A DNA stretch of 64,000 nt from Rhodohalobacter sulfatireducens (lineage in GTDB: Bacteria; Bacteroidota; Rhodothermia; Balneolales; Balneolaceae), in assembly GCF_022012475.1 (NCBI RefSeq), contig NZ_JAKLWS010000011.1, positions 62,001-126,000 of the forward strand, written 5' to 3'. Position 1 is the first letter of the stretch, and each line of letters opens with the position of its first letter. Below, one piece after another: positions 1 through 8,403 of the stretch. The notes beneath the pieces are model-generated. The model saw only the letters and a program-made list of their open reading frames with translations. It did not search any database and had not been told where the DNA came from. Both the position numbers and the translations under genes were made by a program.

Positions 1-426
1 TTTGCACGTACGCCGATCTTCATCGTGGATGGTGATAGCTGTTTCAAGCATCTTTTGTTTGATGTCGGCAATCGGTTCCTCTTTGAGTGCATAGATGGTT
101 GTGAGCATTCTCTTAAGCGACCAAGACAGGTTCATCACTGTTGGTTGAGCGGTTTTGATATAATCGGCAATTCGCTGAGCCTCACTATAGAATGTTTGAA
201 AGGTTGAGTCGGCCAGATCCTGAACTCCAAAATAAAGTCCATAAGCTCCCGCTATGCCAATAACGGGCGCCCCGCGTACTTTTTGTTTTTTTATAGCGTC
301 CCAAACCTGACCCACAGAATCTAAATCAATATAGACTTCACGATCGGGTAAAAAGGTTTGATCGAGAATGGTTAGATGATCGTCGTCCCATCGAATGGAT
401 TGAAATGATGAATCTTCTTGGCTCAT
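1..426 (-). CDS. mtnA: S-methyl-5-thioribose-1-phosphate isomerase, N-terminal part
   Basis: Partial gene running off the left edge; 142 codons from an ATG at 426 are visible, without a stop. The translation carries the MtnA/eIF2B-alpha-like motif RGAPVIGIAGAYG at residues 51-63 and the usual N-terminal region with WDDDHLTILDQ. The family isomerises methylthioribose-1-phosphate to methylthioribulose-1-phosphate in the cytosolic methionine salvage pathway. Full-length members are about 340-370 residues, so roughly 60 percent lies outside. The gene is divergent from the DUF2892 gene. No other salvage gene is in the window. The family call is firm; the catalytic Cys and Asp lie beyond the edge and cannot be checked. 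Confidence 0.9.
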   Translation of the reverse strand, partial: MSQEDSSFQSIRWDDDHLTILDQTFLPDREVYIDLDSVGQVWDAIKKQKVRGAPVIGIAGAYGLYFGVQDLADSTFQTFYSEAQRIADYIKTAQPTVMNLSWSLKRMLTTIYALKEEPIADIKQKMLETAITIHDEDRRTCK

Positions 427-657
427 AAATATCTATTTCCTTAAAAATTTACGCTCTTTAAACATAAGTAATTCAAAAGAGAGTATCGGAATATTCCTCA
501 CTCTGTAATAAGGAGAATCATTACAATAGATTCAGGTTAAGACTATCTGTAATGGTCATGGGGTTTTGTAGTTTATAATAAAGTAATTCATTAAAGAGCA
601 TTGAGTTACAAAAGCGTTTTGGTATTTAACCTGGAGAAAGTTCTTGAGGTGATTTCC

Positions 658-864
658 ATGATTATGAAGAAAAATGTAGGATACTGGGATTCAATAATCA
701 GAACCATTGTAGGTGCTGCAGTTGTTAGTTTAGGAATGTTTTATGATAACTACTGGGGATTACTGGGAATAATATTGGTATTCTCGGGTGTTGTTTCCTT
801 TTGCCCGATTTACCAGTTATTTAAAATTGGAACTGTTAAAACAGGTTTAGAGAGAGAGAATTAA
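658..864 (+). CDS. DUF2892 family small inner-membrane protein
   Basis: Protein of 68 residues. It begins MIMKKNVGYWDSIIRTIVGA and has two hydrophobic segments, about residues 13-32 and 35-52, followed by the CPIYQLFKIGT motif typical of DUF2892 (YgaP membrane-domain-like) proteins. An upstream in-frame TTG at 601 would add 19 residues, but a GAGGTGA sequence sits just before the ATG at 658, and the shorter form matches family length, so 658 was chosen. Members are often linked to rhodanese or sulfur-transfer proteins; no such partner is present and the function is unknown. A strong terminator follows. Confidence 0.8.
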   Translation: MIMKKNVGYWDSIIRTIVGAAVVSLGMFYDNYWGLLGIILVFSGVVSFCPIYQLFKIGTVKTGLEREN

Positions 865-927
865 GAGAGATCATGATTGGTTCACGGAGACCATTCATAT
901 CATAACCTGAGTTCAGTCATTAGGATA

Positions 928-962
928 GGAGCCGGACAGATAAAGTTCGGCTCCTTTTTTTT
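928..962 (+). terminator. Rho-independent terminator after DUF2892 gene
   Basis: Stem GGAGCCG (928-934) pairs with CGGCTCC (948-954), followed by eight T residues (955-962). It lies about 60 bases after the DUF2892 stop and before the GMC oxidoreductase gene, so the two genes are probably separate transcription units. Confidence 0.85.
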
Positions 963-1035
963 GGATTAAAGTTGTTCACGAATAAAAAAATTCTTACTTA
1001 TCTCCCCTAAAATTGGAATTCTCTATTTCTGTGGT

Positions 1036-2751
1036 ATGAATATTAATGGCAAAGCCCGCCAAAACAGAACATTTGACGCAATTGTAATTGGTTCAGGAAT
1101 TAGTGGTGGCTGGGCAGCAAAGGAATTATGTGAGCGCGGATTGAAAACCCTGGTACTGGAACGGGGGCGGCCTGTTAAACATCGAGAAGATTACCCAACA
1201 GCAACGAAACATCCCTGGGAGTTCCCGCATCGAACAAGAATACCTGAAGATGAACTGCGGGAAAATCCAATTGTGGCCAAGTGCTACGCTTATGATGAAG
1301 CTACCAAGCACTTCTTCGTGAAAGATGAGGAACATCCTTACATCCAGGAGAAACCGTACGATTGGATTCGCGGATACCAGGAGGGAGGTAAATCTTTGAT
1401 CTGGGCACGGCAGGGTCAGCGTTGGAGTAGTTATGATTTTGAAGGACCGGCTCGTGATGGTTATGGAATTGAATGGCCAATCACATACGATGATGTTGCC
1501 CCCTGGTATAGCCACGTTGAAAAGTTTGTCGGTTGGTCTGGAAATAAAGACGGACTCGATCATATGCCCGACGGAGAGTTTTTACCGCCATTTGATTTTA
1601 CATGCGTTGAAGAGCACATCAAAGAGCGAATTGAGAGTGAATTCGCAAACAGGTATGTAATCCAGGGGAGGTGTGCACATCTGACCGAGTTGAAAGAGAT
1701 CCATCGTCGACAAAATCGAGGTCAGTGCATGGCTCGTCATTTATGTTACCGCGGATGCCCGTATGGTGCGTATTTCAGTTCGAATTCATCTACACTTCCC
1801 TGGGCGGAGCAAACCGGTAACCTTACAAAACAGACTCATGCTGTTGTAGAATCAATTTTATATGATGAAGAATCAGGTAAAGCATCCGGTGTCCGAGTTG
1901 TTGATGCGAATACAAAAGAAGTGTCTGAATATTATTCAAAAGTGATTTTTGTAAATGCAGCCTGCCTGAATTCGAACTTGATTTTATTGAATAGTAAATC
2001 AAATCGTTTCCCGAACGGTTTAGGAAATGACAACGGTTTGTTAGGCCGGTATGTGGCGTTTCACAATTACCGAGGGACGATTAATGCATCCATAGATGGT
2101 TTCGAGGATGAATATTACTATGGCCGTCGCCCTACACAACCGATCATGCCATCCTTCAGAAATGTGTATCAACAGGATGATGTAGATTTCCAGGGAAAAT
2201 ACCTGATCGCTTTTGGAGCGGCTCGATCTAACTGGACCCGCGGAGCATTTTCTGAGAATATTGGCTCAGCACTCAAACAAGAGATGCAGGAACCCGGCAG
2301 ATGGGGAGTGTTTATGATGATTCAAGGGGAAACCATTCCACGCCATGAAAATCATGTTCGACTTAGTGAATCTGAAACCGATCCGTGGGGTGTTCCTCAA
2401 CTTATTACATCCATCGATTACACAGAGAATGATGAGAATTTATTACAGGATTTCCTGAACGAGGGAGCTGAGATGCTCGATAGTGCCGGATGTAAAAATA
2501 TTGGTACGTACGATTCACAGCAGGCTCCGGGGCTCGATATTCACGAGATGGGGGGTGCAAGAATGGGCATGGATCCTGAGACGTCTATTTTGAATGGCCA
2601 AAACCAGGTTCACACGTGCAAAAATGTCTTTGTGACGGATGGGGCGTGTATGACATCTACCGGGATTCAAAATCCTTCGTTGACGTTCATGGCATTGACG
2701 GCACGTGCAGCAAATTACGCAGCTGATGAGATACAGAAAGGAAATCTTTAA
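1036..2751 (+). CDS. GMC family oxidoreductase (gluconate/glucose dehydrogenase-like)
   Basis: 571 residues. The N-terminal FAD-binding Rossmann motif GSGISGG is at 19-25 and the ribose-binding acidic residue at E42 (VLERG). Near the C-terminus the catalytic His of HEMGGARMG (about H503) and Asn of NPSLT (about N546) are both present. GMC enzymes oxidise alcohols or sugars with FAD. A cysteine group C231-x5-C237-x3-C241 lies in the middle and resembles the iron-sulfur ligand region of membrane-linked FAD glucose dehydrogenases; that assignment is inference. No signal peptide is evident. The small subunit 3 and cytochrome partners of gluconate dehydrogenase are not adjacent, so substrate and electron acceptor are unknown. 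Confidence 0.85.
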   Translation: MNINGKARQNRTFDAIVIGSGISGGWAAKELCERGLKTLVLERGRPVKHREDYPTATKHPWEFPHRTRIPEDELRENPIVAKCYAYDEATKHFFVKDEEHPYIQEKPYDWIRGYQEGGKSLIWARQGQRWSSYDFEGPARDGYGIEWPITYDDVAPWYSHVEKFVGWSGNKDGLDHMPDGEFLPPFDFTCVEEHIKERIESEFANRYVIQGRCAHLTELKEIHRRQNRGQCMARHLCYRGCPYGAYFSSNSSTLPWAEQTGNLTKQTHAVVESILYDEESGKASGVRVVDANTKEVSEYYSKVIFVNAACLNSNLILLNSKSNRFPNGLGNDNGLLGRYVAFHNYRGTINASIDGFEDEYYYGRRPTQPIMPSFRNVYQQDDVDFQGKYLIAFGAARSNWTRGAFSENIGSALKQEMQEPGRWGVFMMIQGETIPRHENHVRLSESETDPWGVPQLITSIDYTENDENLLQDFLNEGAEMLDSAGCKNIGTYDSQQAPGLDIHEMGGARMGMDPETSILNGQNQVHTCKNVFVTDGACMTSTGIQNPSLTFMALTARAANYAADEIQKGNL

Positions 2752-2794
2752 GAGAAGTTTGAAACGAGTTTTGCTGGAATCTAAGACCTGTAGT

Positions 2795-2853
2795 CATCCG
2801 ATGAGTACATTTAGGCAAGATCTTTGTTTTTTAATTTCTCCACTCGTCGGATG
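2795..2853. repeat. Intergenic inverted repeat with CATCCGATGAGT arms
   Basis: CATCCGATGAGT (2795-2806) is complementary to ACTCGTCGGATG (2842-2853) with one wobble, around a 35-base T-rich loop. It lies between the convergent GMC and paaZ genes and could act as a bidirectional terminator. The core CTCATCGGATG recurs at 46933-46943, which suggests a dispersed extragenic repeat. Confidence 0.6.
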
Positions 2854-2924
2854 AATATTGATTGCGTACCTGTATCGAGAACTGTAAAAGACCTCATTTA
2901 ACCCTTTCAAGGGTTTTTCGATGT

Positions 2925-4964
2925 TTAAAGATCAATATCCAAACGATCCTTTCGTTTTACAAGCGTTAGAATGGTATACTCGGCAACTAAATCGTTCTCT
3001 TGATTCGTTACTTCCACATCCCACCAAACCATTCCGAATGGATGCTCATCATCTTTGCGCTGCTGACGAACTGTTTTTCTTTTTACAATTAGCTTGGCTT
3101 GAATAGTATCTCCGGGAGCGACGGGAGCTGTGAACCGAAGATCCTCCAATCCATAATTGAGTAGAACAGGACCCGGATCGGGATGGACAAACAATCCGGC
3201 AGTAATTGAGAGCACCAAATAACCATGAGCCACACGTTCTCCAAACAGTGACTCTTTTGCCGATTCGTCATCTGCATGGGCGTAAAAATGATCTCCGGTC
3301 AGATCGGCAAATTCTGTGATATCCTCATTTGTAATGGTACGTTTTTCGGTTGTCAGTGATTCTCCTACCTCCAACTCTTCAAAGTATTTTTTGAAAGGGT
3401 GAGTATCGGATTCCTTGGTATTTGCACCGCTGATATGCTGACCGGTAATATTCATGAGTGTGGTTGGCGATCCCTGCAAAGCAACTCGCTGCATGTGATG
3501 TAAAACAGCCCTCGCACCTCCAAGTTCCTCACCCCCGCCTGCTCGTCCCGGTCCGCCATGAACAAGTGATGCAATCGGTGAACCGTGACCTGTCGATTCC
3601 TCAGCACTGTCCCGATTCATGATCATGAACCGCCCGTGATAAGGAGCACAGCCAAGAGTGATTTTTTGAGCGATCTCACCATCAGCCGTAAAAAGAGATC
3701 CAACCAAAGATCCATCCGCTTTATTTGCAATTTTAATCGCTTCATCAATGGTTGAGTAGGGCATGATGGTAGTCATTGGGCCGAAAGCTTCCACCGTATG
3801 GACCTCATCAATCTCAAGAGGTTTGTGGCATTGTAGGATTCGTGCTTTGGTATAAGCATTTTTGAGATCACTGTTTTGATATTGATAAACTGAATCTGTG
3901 ACCTCCTCTAGTTTTTGAAGCTTATCCTCAAACCGTTTTGCTTGAAGTGAACTTGCAAGAGGGCCCATTTTGGTATTCACATCAACAGGATCACCAATCA
4001 CTACTTCAGAAAGCCGCTCCTTTAGCGCTTCAATTACTTCATCCGATTTACCCATAGGAACAATTACGCGACGAATCGCCGTACATTTTTGTCCCGTTTT
4101 TACGGTCATCTCATTGGCAACTTCTTTAATGAAGAGATCAAACTCCGGCATGTCGGATGAGACATCAGGCCCCAGGATGGAGCAGTTCAGTGAATCGGCT
4201 TCCATATTAAACCGAACATTGTTGGCAACTATATTCGGATGACTTTTGAGCTTTCGGCCGGTTTCCGCTGAGCCGGTAAAATCCACACTGTCCTGGCTGG
4301 TCAGATAATCGAAGATGTCACCTGGTTTATCAGCTGCAATGAATTGAACCGAACCCTCCGGCAAAATTCCTGATTCTATAATATCCTTAAAAACTTCAAA
4401 CGCCAGGTAAGAGCCAAGGGGTGAGGGTTTGATAATGGACGGCATTCCTGAAATAAAAGAGGGGGCTAATTTTTCCAGCATATTCCAAACCGGGAAGTTA
4501 AACGCGTTGATCTGAACAGCTACCCCATGTCGGGGAACACAAATATGCTGACCGGTAAACGTTCCTTTTCTAGACAACCTCACTTGCTTTCCTTCCACAT
4601 GCCAGGGTAGATCGGAAAGGTTTTGCCGGGCCTGACTGGAAATACCAAATGCGGTTATGATTCCACCATCAATATCAATCCATGAATCTCGTTTTGTAGC
4701 ACCGGTGTGAGTAGAGATTTCATAATATTTTTTCTTCCGATCCAGCAGATACTTCGCCAAATACTTGATCTTAAACGCTCGTTCATGGATGGACATCTTA
4801 CGCAGCTTCGGCCCTCCAACCGTTCGGGCATACTCACACATCGACTTATAATCGAGATCAGCTTCAATCAACGTACCGACAGTCTTTCCGGTCACAGCAC
4901 TAATCAGGTCAGATTCATTTCCTGTAGTGATCCAGTTGCCTTGGGAGTAGGAAGATACTTTCAT
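2925..4964 (-). CDS. paaZ: Bifunctional oxepin-CoA hydrolase / 3-oxo-5,6-dehydrosuberyl-CoA semialdehyde dehydrogenase
   Basis: 679 residues from the ATG at 4964, nearly the length of E. coli PaaZ. An N-terminal aldehyde dehydrogenase domain (about 1-530) has the catalytic pair E255 (MEADSLN) and C294 (GQKCTAIRR). A C-terminal MaoC-like R-hydratase domain (about 535-679) has D558 and H563 in the GDHFYAH motif. The enzyme opens the oxepin-CoA ring and oxidises the semialdehyde in aerobic phenylacetate degradation. The reading frame stays open upstream to 5057, but that stretch overlaps the four-helix-bundle gene and has no homology, so 4964 is preferred. The start lies two bases from an inserted repeat array, so the leader of this gene belongs to the inserted unit. 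Confidence 0.95.
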   Translation of the reverse strand: MKVSSYSQGNWITTGNESDLISAVTGKTVGTLIEADLDYKSMCEYARTVGGPKLRKMSIHERAFKIKYLAKYLLDRKKKYYEISTHTGATKRDSWIDIDGGIITAFGISSQARQNLSDLPWHVEGKQVRLSRKGTFTGQHICVPRHGVAVQINAFNFPVWNMLEKLAPSFISGMPSIIKPSPLGSYLAFEVFKDIIESGILPEGSVQFIAADKPGDIFDYLTSQDSVDFTGSAETGRKLKSHPNIVANNVRFNMEADSLNCSILGPDVSSDMPEFDLFIKEVANEMTVKTGQKCTAIRRVIVPMGKSDEVIEALKERLSEVVIGDPVDVNTKMGPLASSLQAKRFEDKLQKLEEVTDSVYQYQNSDLKNAYTKARILQCHKPLEIDEVHTVEAFGPMTTIMPYSTIDEAIKIANKADGSLVGSLFTADGEIAQKITLGCAPYHGRFMIMNRDSAEESTGHGSPIASLVHGGPGRAGGGEELGGARAVLHHMQRVALQGSPTTLMNITGQHISGANTKESDTHPFKKYFEELEVGESLTTEKRTITNEDITEFADLTGDHFYAHADDESAKESLFGERVAHGYLVLSITAGLFVHPDPGPVLLNYGLEDLRFTAPVAPGDTIQAKLIVKRKTVRQQRKDDEHPFGMVWWDVEVTNQENDLVAEYTILTLVKRKDRLDIDL

Positions 4965-4966
4965 TT

Positions 4967-4991
4967 CTGGATACTGGTTTCTGGTTACTGG
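4967..4991. repeat. Left array of unit A, CTGGnnn x4
   Basis: CTGG at 4967, 4974, 4981 and 4988, separated by the spacers ATA, TTT and TTA. The tetramer and the period are conserved while the 3-base spacer varies. It is inverted relative to the CCAG array at 5427-5458. Confidence 0.85.
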
Positions 4992-5007
4992 ATGTTCGTT
5001 ACATTTA

Positions 5008-5370
5008 TTAGTTATTTTTTTCGACCGATTGAATAAAAAGATTAAGCTTTTTCCCAACTATATCACAAAGTGAAACTAATTCTTGATATAAGCTTTGATC
5101 TTTCAAAGACTTTGTTTCAAAAAGGGAATCCAAATGATCACGTGTCTCATCGTTTGATGCCTGAGCAAAAACTAAAAATCGTATGTATTCTTGTTTATAA
5201 CGCCTTCTCCCATAGCCTTCAACTATATTTGACCTCACCGACTTTGCCGAACGCCTGATCTGACTTCCAGTTTCATACATTTCGAATTTAGGTAGTGTAA
5301 GTGACATGGCATGTATTTTATTTGATTGTTCTCTCGCTAATTTCCAGATTTCCTGATTCCTGTAACTCAT
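5008..5370 (-). CDS. Four-helix bundle protein (23S rRNA IVP / S23 / Avd-like), copy A
   Basis: 120 residues, beginning [20 protein letters not shown], with the family landmarks [20 protein letters not shown] and [15 protein letters not shown]. The family (PF05635/TIGR02436) forms small four-helix bundles. Members occur in intervening sequences of 23S rRNA genes and as Avd accessory proteins of diversity-generating retroelements, but most are free-standing with unknown role. No rRNA or reverse transcriptase is nearby. The protein is rich in Arg and Lys in the central helices, compatible with nucleic-acid binding. It lies between paaY and paaZ in the same orientation, so it is probably read from the paa transcript. 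It is closely related to copy B at 8031. Confidence 0.9.
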   Translation of the reverse strand: MSYRNQEIWKLAREQSNKIHAMSLTLPKFEMYETGSQIRRSAKSVRSNIVEGYGRRRYKQEYIRFLVFAQASNDETRDHLDSLFETKSLKDQSLYQELVSLCDIVGKKLNLFIQSVEKNN

Positions 5371-5426
5371 GATGATTGATTTTATTCAGATTTGACATAA
5401 AATCTAAATGATCTAATGATTACTAT

Positions 5427-5458
5427 CCAGTTTCCAGTTTCCAGTTTCCAGTTTCCAG
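5427..5458. repeat. Right array of unit A, CCAG at period 7 x5
   Basis: CCAG at 5427, 5434, 5441, 5448 and 5455, all with TTT spacers, so 5431-5458 is four perfect TTTCCAG heptamers. It is inverted relative to the CTGG array at 4967 and ends two bases before the paaY stop codon. Confidence 0.9.
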
Positions 5459-5460
5459 AA

Positions 5461-6057
5461 TCAACCTTTCTGCTTCTCTCTCCAAGTCTCATACTCCCTT
5501 GACTGATCATCTCTATCCTCAGGAATCTCTCGCAGCGGTTCGCACTCTTGCCACTTGTTTTTCATATCTGAGGGAAGTTTTTGATACCACTCTGTTCCCT
5601 CCGTTTTCCACTTCAGCATCTCATCCGAAACGTCTTTGATGATTTTTGCCGGATTTCCTACCACCACTTTTCGATTGGGGATCTCCATTCCTTCCGGTAT
5701 AAACGTCAAAGCGCCGACGATACACTCATCTCCTAGATTTACATTGTCCATCATAACGGAGTTCATCCCAACAAGGCAGTTTTTGCCAATTGATGAGCCG
5801 TGAATAATTGCTCCATGGCCGATATGCGCTGATTCTTTCAGTGTAACGGTTACTCCCGGGAACATATGAATGGTACAGTTTTCCTGTACATTGCAGCCAT
5901 CCTCAATTACGATTTTTCCCCAGTCTCCACGAATTGCCGCGCCGGGACCGATATATACACGCTTGCCAATTATCACATTGCCCGTGACTGCTGCTTGCGG
6001 ATGGATAAATGCACTTTCATGAATGACAGGTTTATAACCATTAAACTCGTAAATCAT
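5461..6057 (-). CDS. paaY: PaaY-type gamma-carbonic-anhydrase-fold thioesterase
   Basis: 198 residues of left-handed beta-helix hexapeptide repeats (VIIGKRVYIGPGAAIRGDWG and following), then a C-terminal helical tail containing EPLREI as in PaaY. Metal-ligand histidines are visible in IHMFPG and HIGHGAIIHG. PaaY hydrolyses stalled ring-hydroxylated CoA thioesters formed during phenylacetate degradation and so protects the CoA pool. Its position between the YdeI-like gene and paaZ supports PaaY over a generic YrdA/CaiE protein. The stop codon is only two bases from the repeat array of unit A. Confidence 0.9.
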   Translation of the reverse strand: MIYEFNGYKPVIHESAFIHPQAAVTGNVIIGKRVYIGPGAAIRGDWGKIVIEDGCNVQENCTIHMFPGVTVTLKESAHIGHGAIIHGSSIGKNCLVGMNSVMMDNVNLGDECIVGALTFIPEGMEIPNRKVVVGNPAKIIKDVSDEMLKWKTEGTEWYQKLPSDMKNKWQECEPLREIPEDRDDQSREYETWREKQKG

Positions 6058-6069
6058 ATATTTAGAATC

Positions 6070-6672
6070 TTATTTATACATCTCATTCAAACCAACCCCT
6101 TTCCGAATCAAATCCATGGATTTTTTTAGGCGACGTTGCTTTGTGGTATCCCGTTTGGCTGTTTCAATATATTCAATGAACTCCTTCTTTTTGTAATCAG
6201 TGAAATTCTCGAATTCAGCTTTCGCTTTGGAATCTTTAGATAAAGCCTCCTCCAACAGATCTGAATACAATTCTTCTTTTACTGATTTGTTGGGAACCAC
6301 TAATTCCGCATCGGATTCCTGGTATCGAATTGCTTCCCGAATCAATCCTTTCAATCCATCTTCGTCCAACTCATCTATGCTCCGAAGAATATATTTTCTC
6401 ATATATTTTGTATCGTCAGAGCTGGCTTCGAGCAGATTTTTAGGATCATCAAAAAAAGCTCCTCTGTGAAACCAGACAGCCGCAAATTTTTTGAATTTTA
6501 GTGTACTCATCATGAGGCCATTGTATTCATAAGAGGGGGCTCCCCATTTAATTGCCTCAGCAACTTTTGGGACAGTCTCCAGAACTATTTCATGAACTCT
6601 TGTTAGGATTGGATGCGCGAACGTACCCTCGGTTCGCGCGATATATTCATCGATGGTTTTGGGTTTTGCCAT
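6070..6672 (-). CDS. YdeI/OmdA-type protein with DUF1801 domain
   Basis: 200 residues from the ATG at 6672; a longer frame to 6732 overlaps paaJ and was not used. The N-terminal half (about 1-115) is a DUF1801 domain with EAIKWGAPSYEYNG and WFHRGAFFDD. The C-terminal half is the helical bacteriocin-protection (OmdA-like) region, ending in KRDTTKQRRLKKSMDLI. The biochemical role is unknown. It sits between paaJ and paaY with 12 bases on each side, so it is probably a passenger of the paa operon. There is no evidence that it works in phenylacetate catabolism. Confidence 0.85.
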   Translation of the reverse strand: MAKPKTIDEYIARTEGTFAHPILTRVHEIVLETVPKVAEAIKWGAPSYEYNGLMMSTLKFKKFAAVWFHRGAFFDDPKNLLEASSDDTKYMRKYILRSIDELDEDGLKGLIREAIRYQESDAELVVPNKSVKEELYSDLLEEALSKDSKAKAEFENFTDYKKKEFIEYIETAKRDTTKQRRLKKSMDLIRKGVGLNEMYK

Positions 6673-6683
6673 GATTACTTGAT

Positions 6684-7898
6684 TTATGTTCGTTCCAGAA
6701 TGGTTGCATATCCCTGGCCAACACCTACACACATGGTGACCAAGGCATATTGTTTATGTTGTTTTTGAAGCTCAATGGCTGCGGTTTGCAGAATTCGAGC
6801 ACCACTCATTCCCAGTGGGTGACCAATTGCAATCGCTCCTCCATTCGGGTTGATTCGGGGATCGTCATCGTCAATTCCCATTTTTCGGGTGCAAGCTAAA
6901 ACTTGTGCTGCAAAAGCTTCATTGATCTCGATGATATCCATCTCATCAAGAGTGAAACCTGCGCGTTCGAGAGCAATTTCGGATGCATATACCGGTCCGA
7001 TTCCCATAATCCGTGGCTCAACACCAGCCACTCCTGAGGATACGATTCGGGCCATCGGTTCTAAGTTTTGATCCTTAACAGCCTGTCCCGATGCGATGAG
7101 CATTGCTGCCGCACCATCATTCAATCCGGATGAATTTCCCGCCGTAACACTTCCATCCTTTTTGAAAGCAGGTCTTAATTTGGATAAAATTTTATTGGTG
7201 GTTTTGGGTTTGATGAATTCATCATCCTTGAAAATTATTGGATCGGATTTTCTTTGAGGAATCTCCACCGGTACAATCTCTTCCGCCAATCTTCCGGATT
7301 CCTGAGCCTTTCCGGCTTTATTTTGAGACCATGCTGCAAATTTATCCTGGTCTTCACGGGAAATCCCGTACTTCTCAACAAGATTTTCGGCCGTATTTCC
7401 CATGCCATCTGTTCCGTACAACTCTTCCATTTTTGGGTTGATGAACCGCCAGCCAAAACTGGAATCGTGCATTTCGGAGTCATTGCCAAAGGGTTTAGAT
7501 ACTTTTGAGATCACCCATGGGCCGCGCGTCATATGCTCAACACCACCGGTGATAAACAGATTTCCTTCTCCGGCGGCAATGGCTCTCCGCGCATGAATGG
7601 CAGCCGACATACTCGACGAGCATAATCGATTCACAGTCTCACCCGGTACTGTAAATGGTAATCCGGCTAATAAAAGAGCCATACGTGCCACGTTTCGATT
7701 ATCTTCCCCGGCCTGGTTAGCACATCCAAGAATCACATCGTCGATGGAGTCAGGATCGATAGTCTTATTTCGTTTCATCAACTCCTTGATTGGCAACGCA
7801 GCCAGATCATCCGTTCGAATAGGTGAAAGGCTCCCGCGAAAATTTCCAACCGGGGTTCGAACAGTGTCTATGATAAAGGCGTCTTTTAGATTAGACAT
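6684..7898 (-). CDS. paaJ: 3-oxoadipyl-CoA / 3-oxo-5,6-dehydrosuberyl-CoA thiolase
   Basis: 404-residue thiolase. The N-terminal nucleophile is C93 in NRLCSSS, where the family more often has CGSG or CSSG. The C-terminal catalytic residues are H360 (GHPLGMSG) and C390 (CVGVGQG). The stretches DDVILGCANQAGEDNRNVAR and RIMGIGPV match PaaJ/PcaF enzymes strongly. It performs the thiolytic steps of the phenylacetate pathway that give acetyl-CoA and succinyl-CoA. It is the first paa gene of the minus-strand run here. The paaABCDE epoxidase, paaG isomerase, paaF, paaH and paaK are not in the window. The start codon lies five bases from the left array of unit B. Confidence 0.92.
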   Translation of the reverse strand: MSNLKDAFIIDTVRTPVGNFRGSLSPIRTDDLAALPIKELMKRNKTIDPDSIDDVILGCANQAGEDNRNVARMALLLAGLPFTVPGETVNRLCSSSMSAAIHARRAIAAGEGNLFITGGVEHMTRGPWVISKVSKPFGNDSEMHDSSFGWRFINPKMEELYGTDGMGNTAENLVEKYGISREDQDKFAAWSQNKAGKAQESGRLAEEIVPVEIPQRKSDPIIFKDDEFIKPKTTNKILSKLRPAFKKDGSVTAGNSSGLNDGAAAMLIASGQAVKDQNLEPMARIVSSGVAGVEPRIMGIGPVYASEIALERAGFTLDEMDIIEINEAFAAQVLACTRKMGIDDDDPRINPNGGAIAIGHPLGMSGARILQTAAIELQKQHKQYALVTMCVGVGQGYATILERT

Positions 7899-7902
7899 GA
7901 GA

Positions 7903-7944
7903 TGTGAGATTTGGTTTCTGGTGTGAGGAGTGTGGTATGTGGAG
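7903..7944. repeat. Left array of unit B, TGTGGnn-type heptamers x6
   Basis: Six degenerate heptamers in register at 7903, 7910, 7917, 7924, 7931 and 7938: TGTGAGA, TTTGGTT, TCTGGTG, TGAGGAG, TGTGGTA, TGTGGAG. T at position 1 and G at position 4 are invariant. Confidence 0.7.
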
Positions 7945-8030
7945 GCGGTTCAACTATTCAAATTTTGTAAGGAATTCAATTTTCCAGGTTCATACAATTA
8001 CAACTATAACAATGACTTAAACTTGACTAT

Positions 8031-8393
8031 ATGAGCTATCGTAATTTAGAAATATGGAAACTTGCGAGAAAACAATCTATTCTCATTCACACAATGACAC
8101 TTTCTTTGCCTAAGTTTGAGCTTTATGAGACTGGAAGTCAAATTCGGCGATCCTCCAAATCAATTCGGTCAAACATTGTTGAGGGGTATGGCAGAAGACG
8201 GTACAAAAATGAATATATCCGATTTCTGATCTTTTCTCATGCTTCAGCTTTAGAAACCCTTGACCATCTTGAAACTCTTATGGAAACCGGATCGCTCAGC
8301 AATAAAGATCACTATCAAAAAATCTGGATTATTGTCGATGAATGCGGAAGAAAGTTAAACAAGTTTATTGCCGGAGTAGAACGGGAGTATTAA
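8031..8393 (+). CDS. Four-helix bundle protein (23S rRNA IVP / S23 / Avd-like), copy B
   Basis: 120 residues, beginning [20 protein letters not shown], with [20 protein letters not shown] and [15 protein letters not shown]. The N-terminal two thirds are nearly the same as copy A at 5008, while the last 40 residues diverge, as expected for an old duplication. The gene is divergent from paaJ and convergent with the OstA-like gene, so unlike copy A it cannot simply be co-transcribed with the paa genes. The start follows an A/T-rich leader of about 85 bases after the left repeat array. Function is unknown. Confidence 0.9.
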   Translation: MSYRNLEIWKLARKQSILIHTMTLSLPKFELYETGSQIRRSSKSIRSNIVEGYGRRRYKNEYIRFLIFSHASALETLDHLETLMETGSLSNKDHYQKIWIIVDECGRKLNKFIAGVEREY

Positions 8394-8403
8394 AAGGAAT
8401 TTT

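Larger units (their letters stand above)
4967..5458. mobile_element. Candidate four-helix-bundle insertion unit A (period-7 inverted arrays)
   Basis: A 492-bp unit: four CTGG tetramers at exact 7-base spacing on the left (4967, 4974, 4981, 4988), the IVP-type gene in the middle, and five CCAG tetramers at exact 7-base spacing on the right (5427, 5434, 5441, 5448, 5455). The two arrays are mutually inverted. The unit fills the paaY-paaZ gap completely: only two bases remain between it and the paaZ start codon and two between it and the paaY stop codon. Units B and C in this window have the same plan with different repeat sequences. Mobility is inferred from recurrence; no transposase is encoded. 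Confidence 0.55.

Noticed and set aside
25-207. Plus-strand frame over the mtnA fragment
   Set aside because: Antisense shadow of mtnA, whose motifs are clear on the minus strand.
4965-5057. N-terminal extension of paaZ to 5057
   Set aside because: It overlaps the four-helix-bundle gene and the repeat array; homology to PaaZ begins at the ATG at 4964.
5008-5370. 23S rRNA intervening sequence
   Set aside because: The family occurs in such insertions, but no rRNA sequence flanks any of the three copies here.
4967-5458. CRISPR-like array reading of the short repeats
   Set aside because: Units are 7-8 bp with 2-3 variable bases, no spacers of CRISPR length and no cas genes; they are inverted arrays around a gene.
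5008-8393. Diversity-generating retroelement based on Avd-like proteins
   Set aside because: No reverse transcriptase, template repeat or variable repeat was found near any of the three genes.
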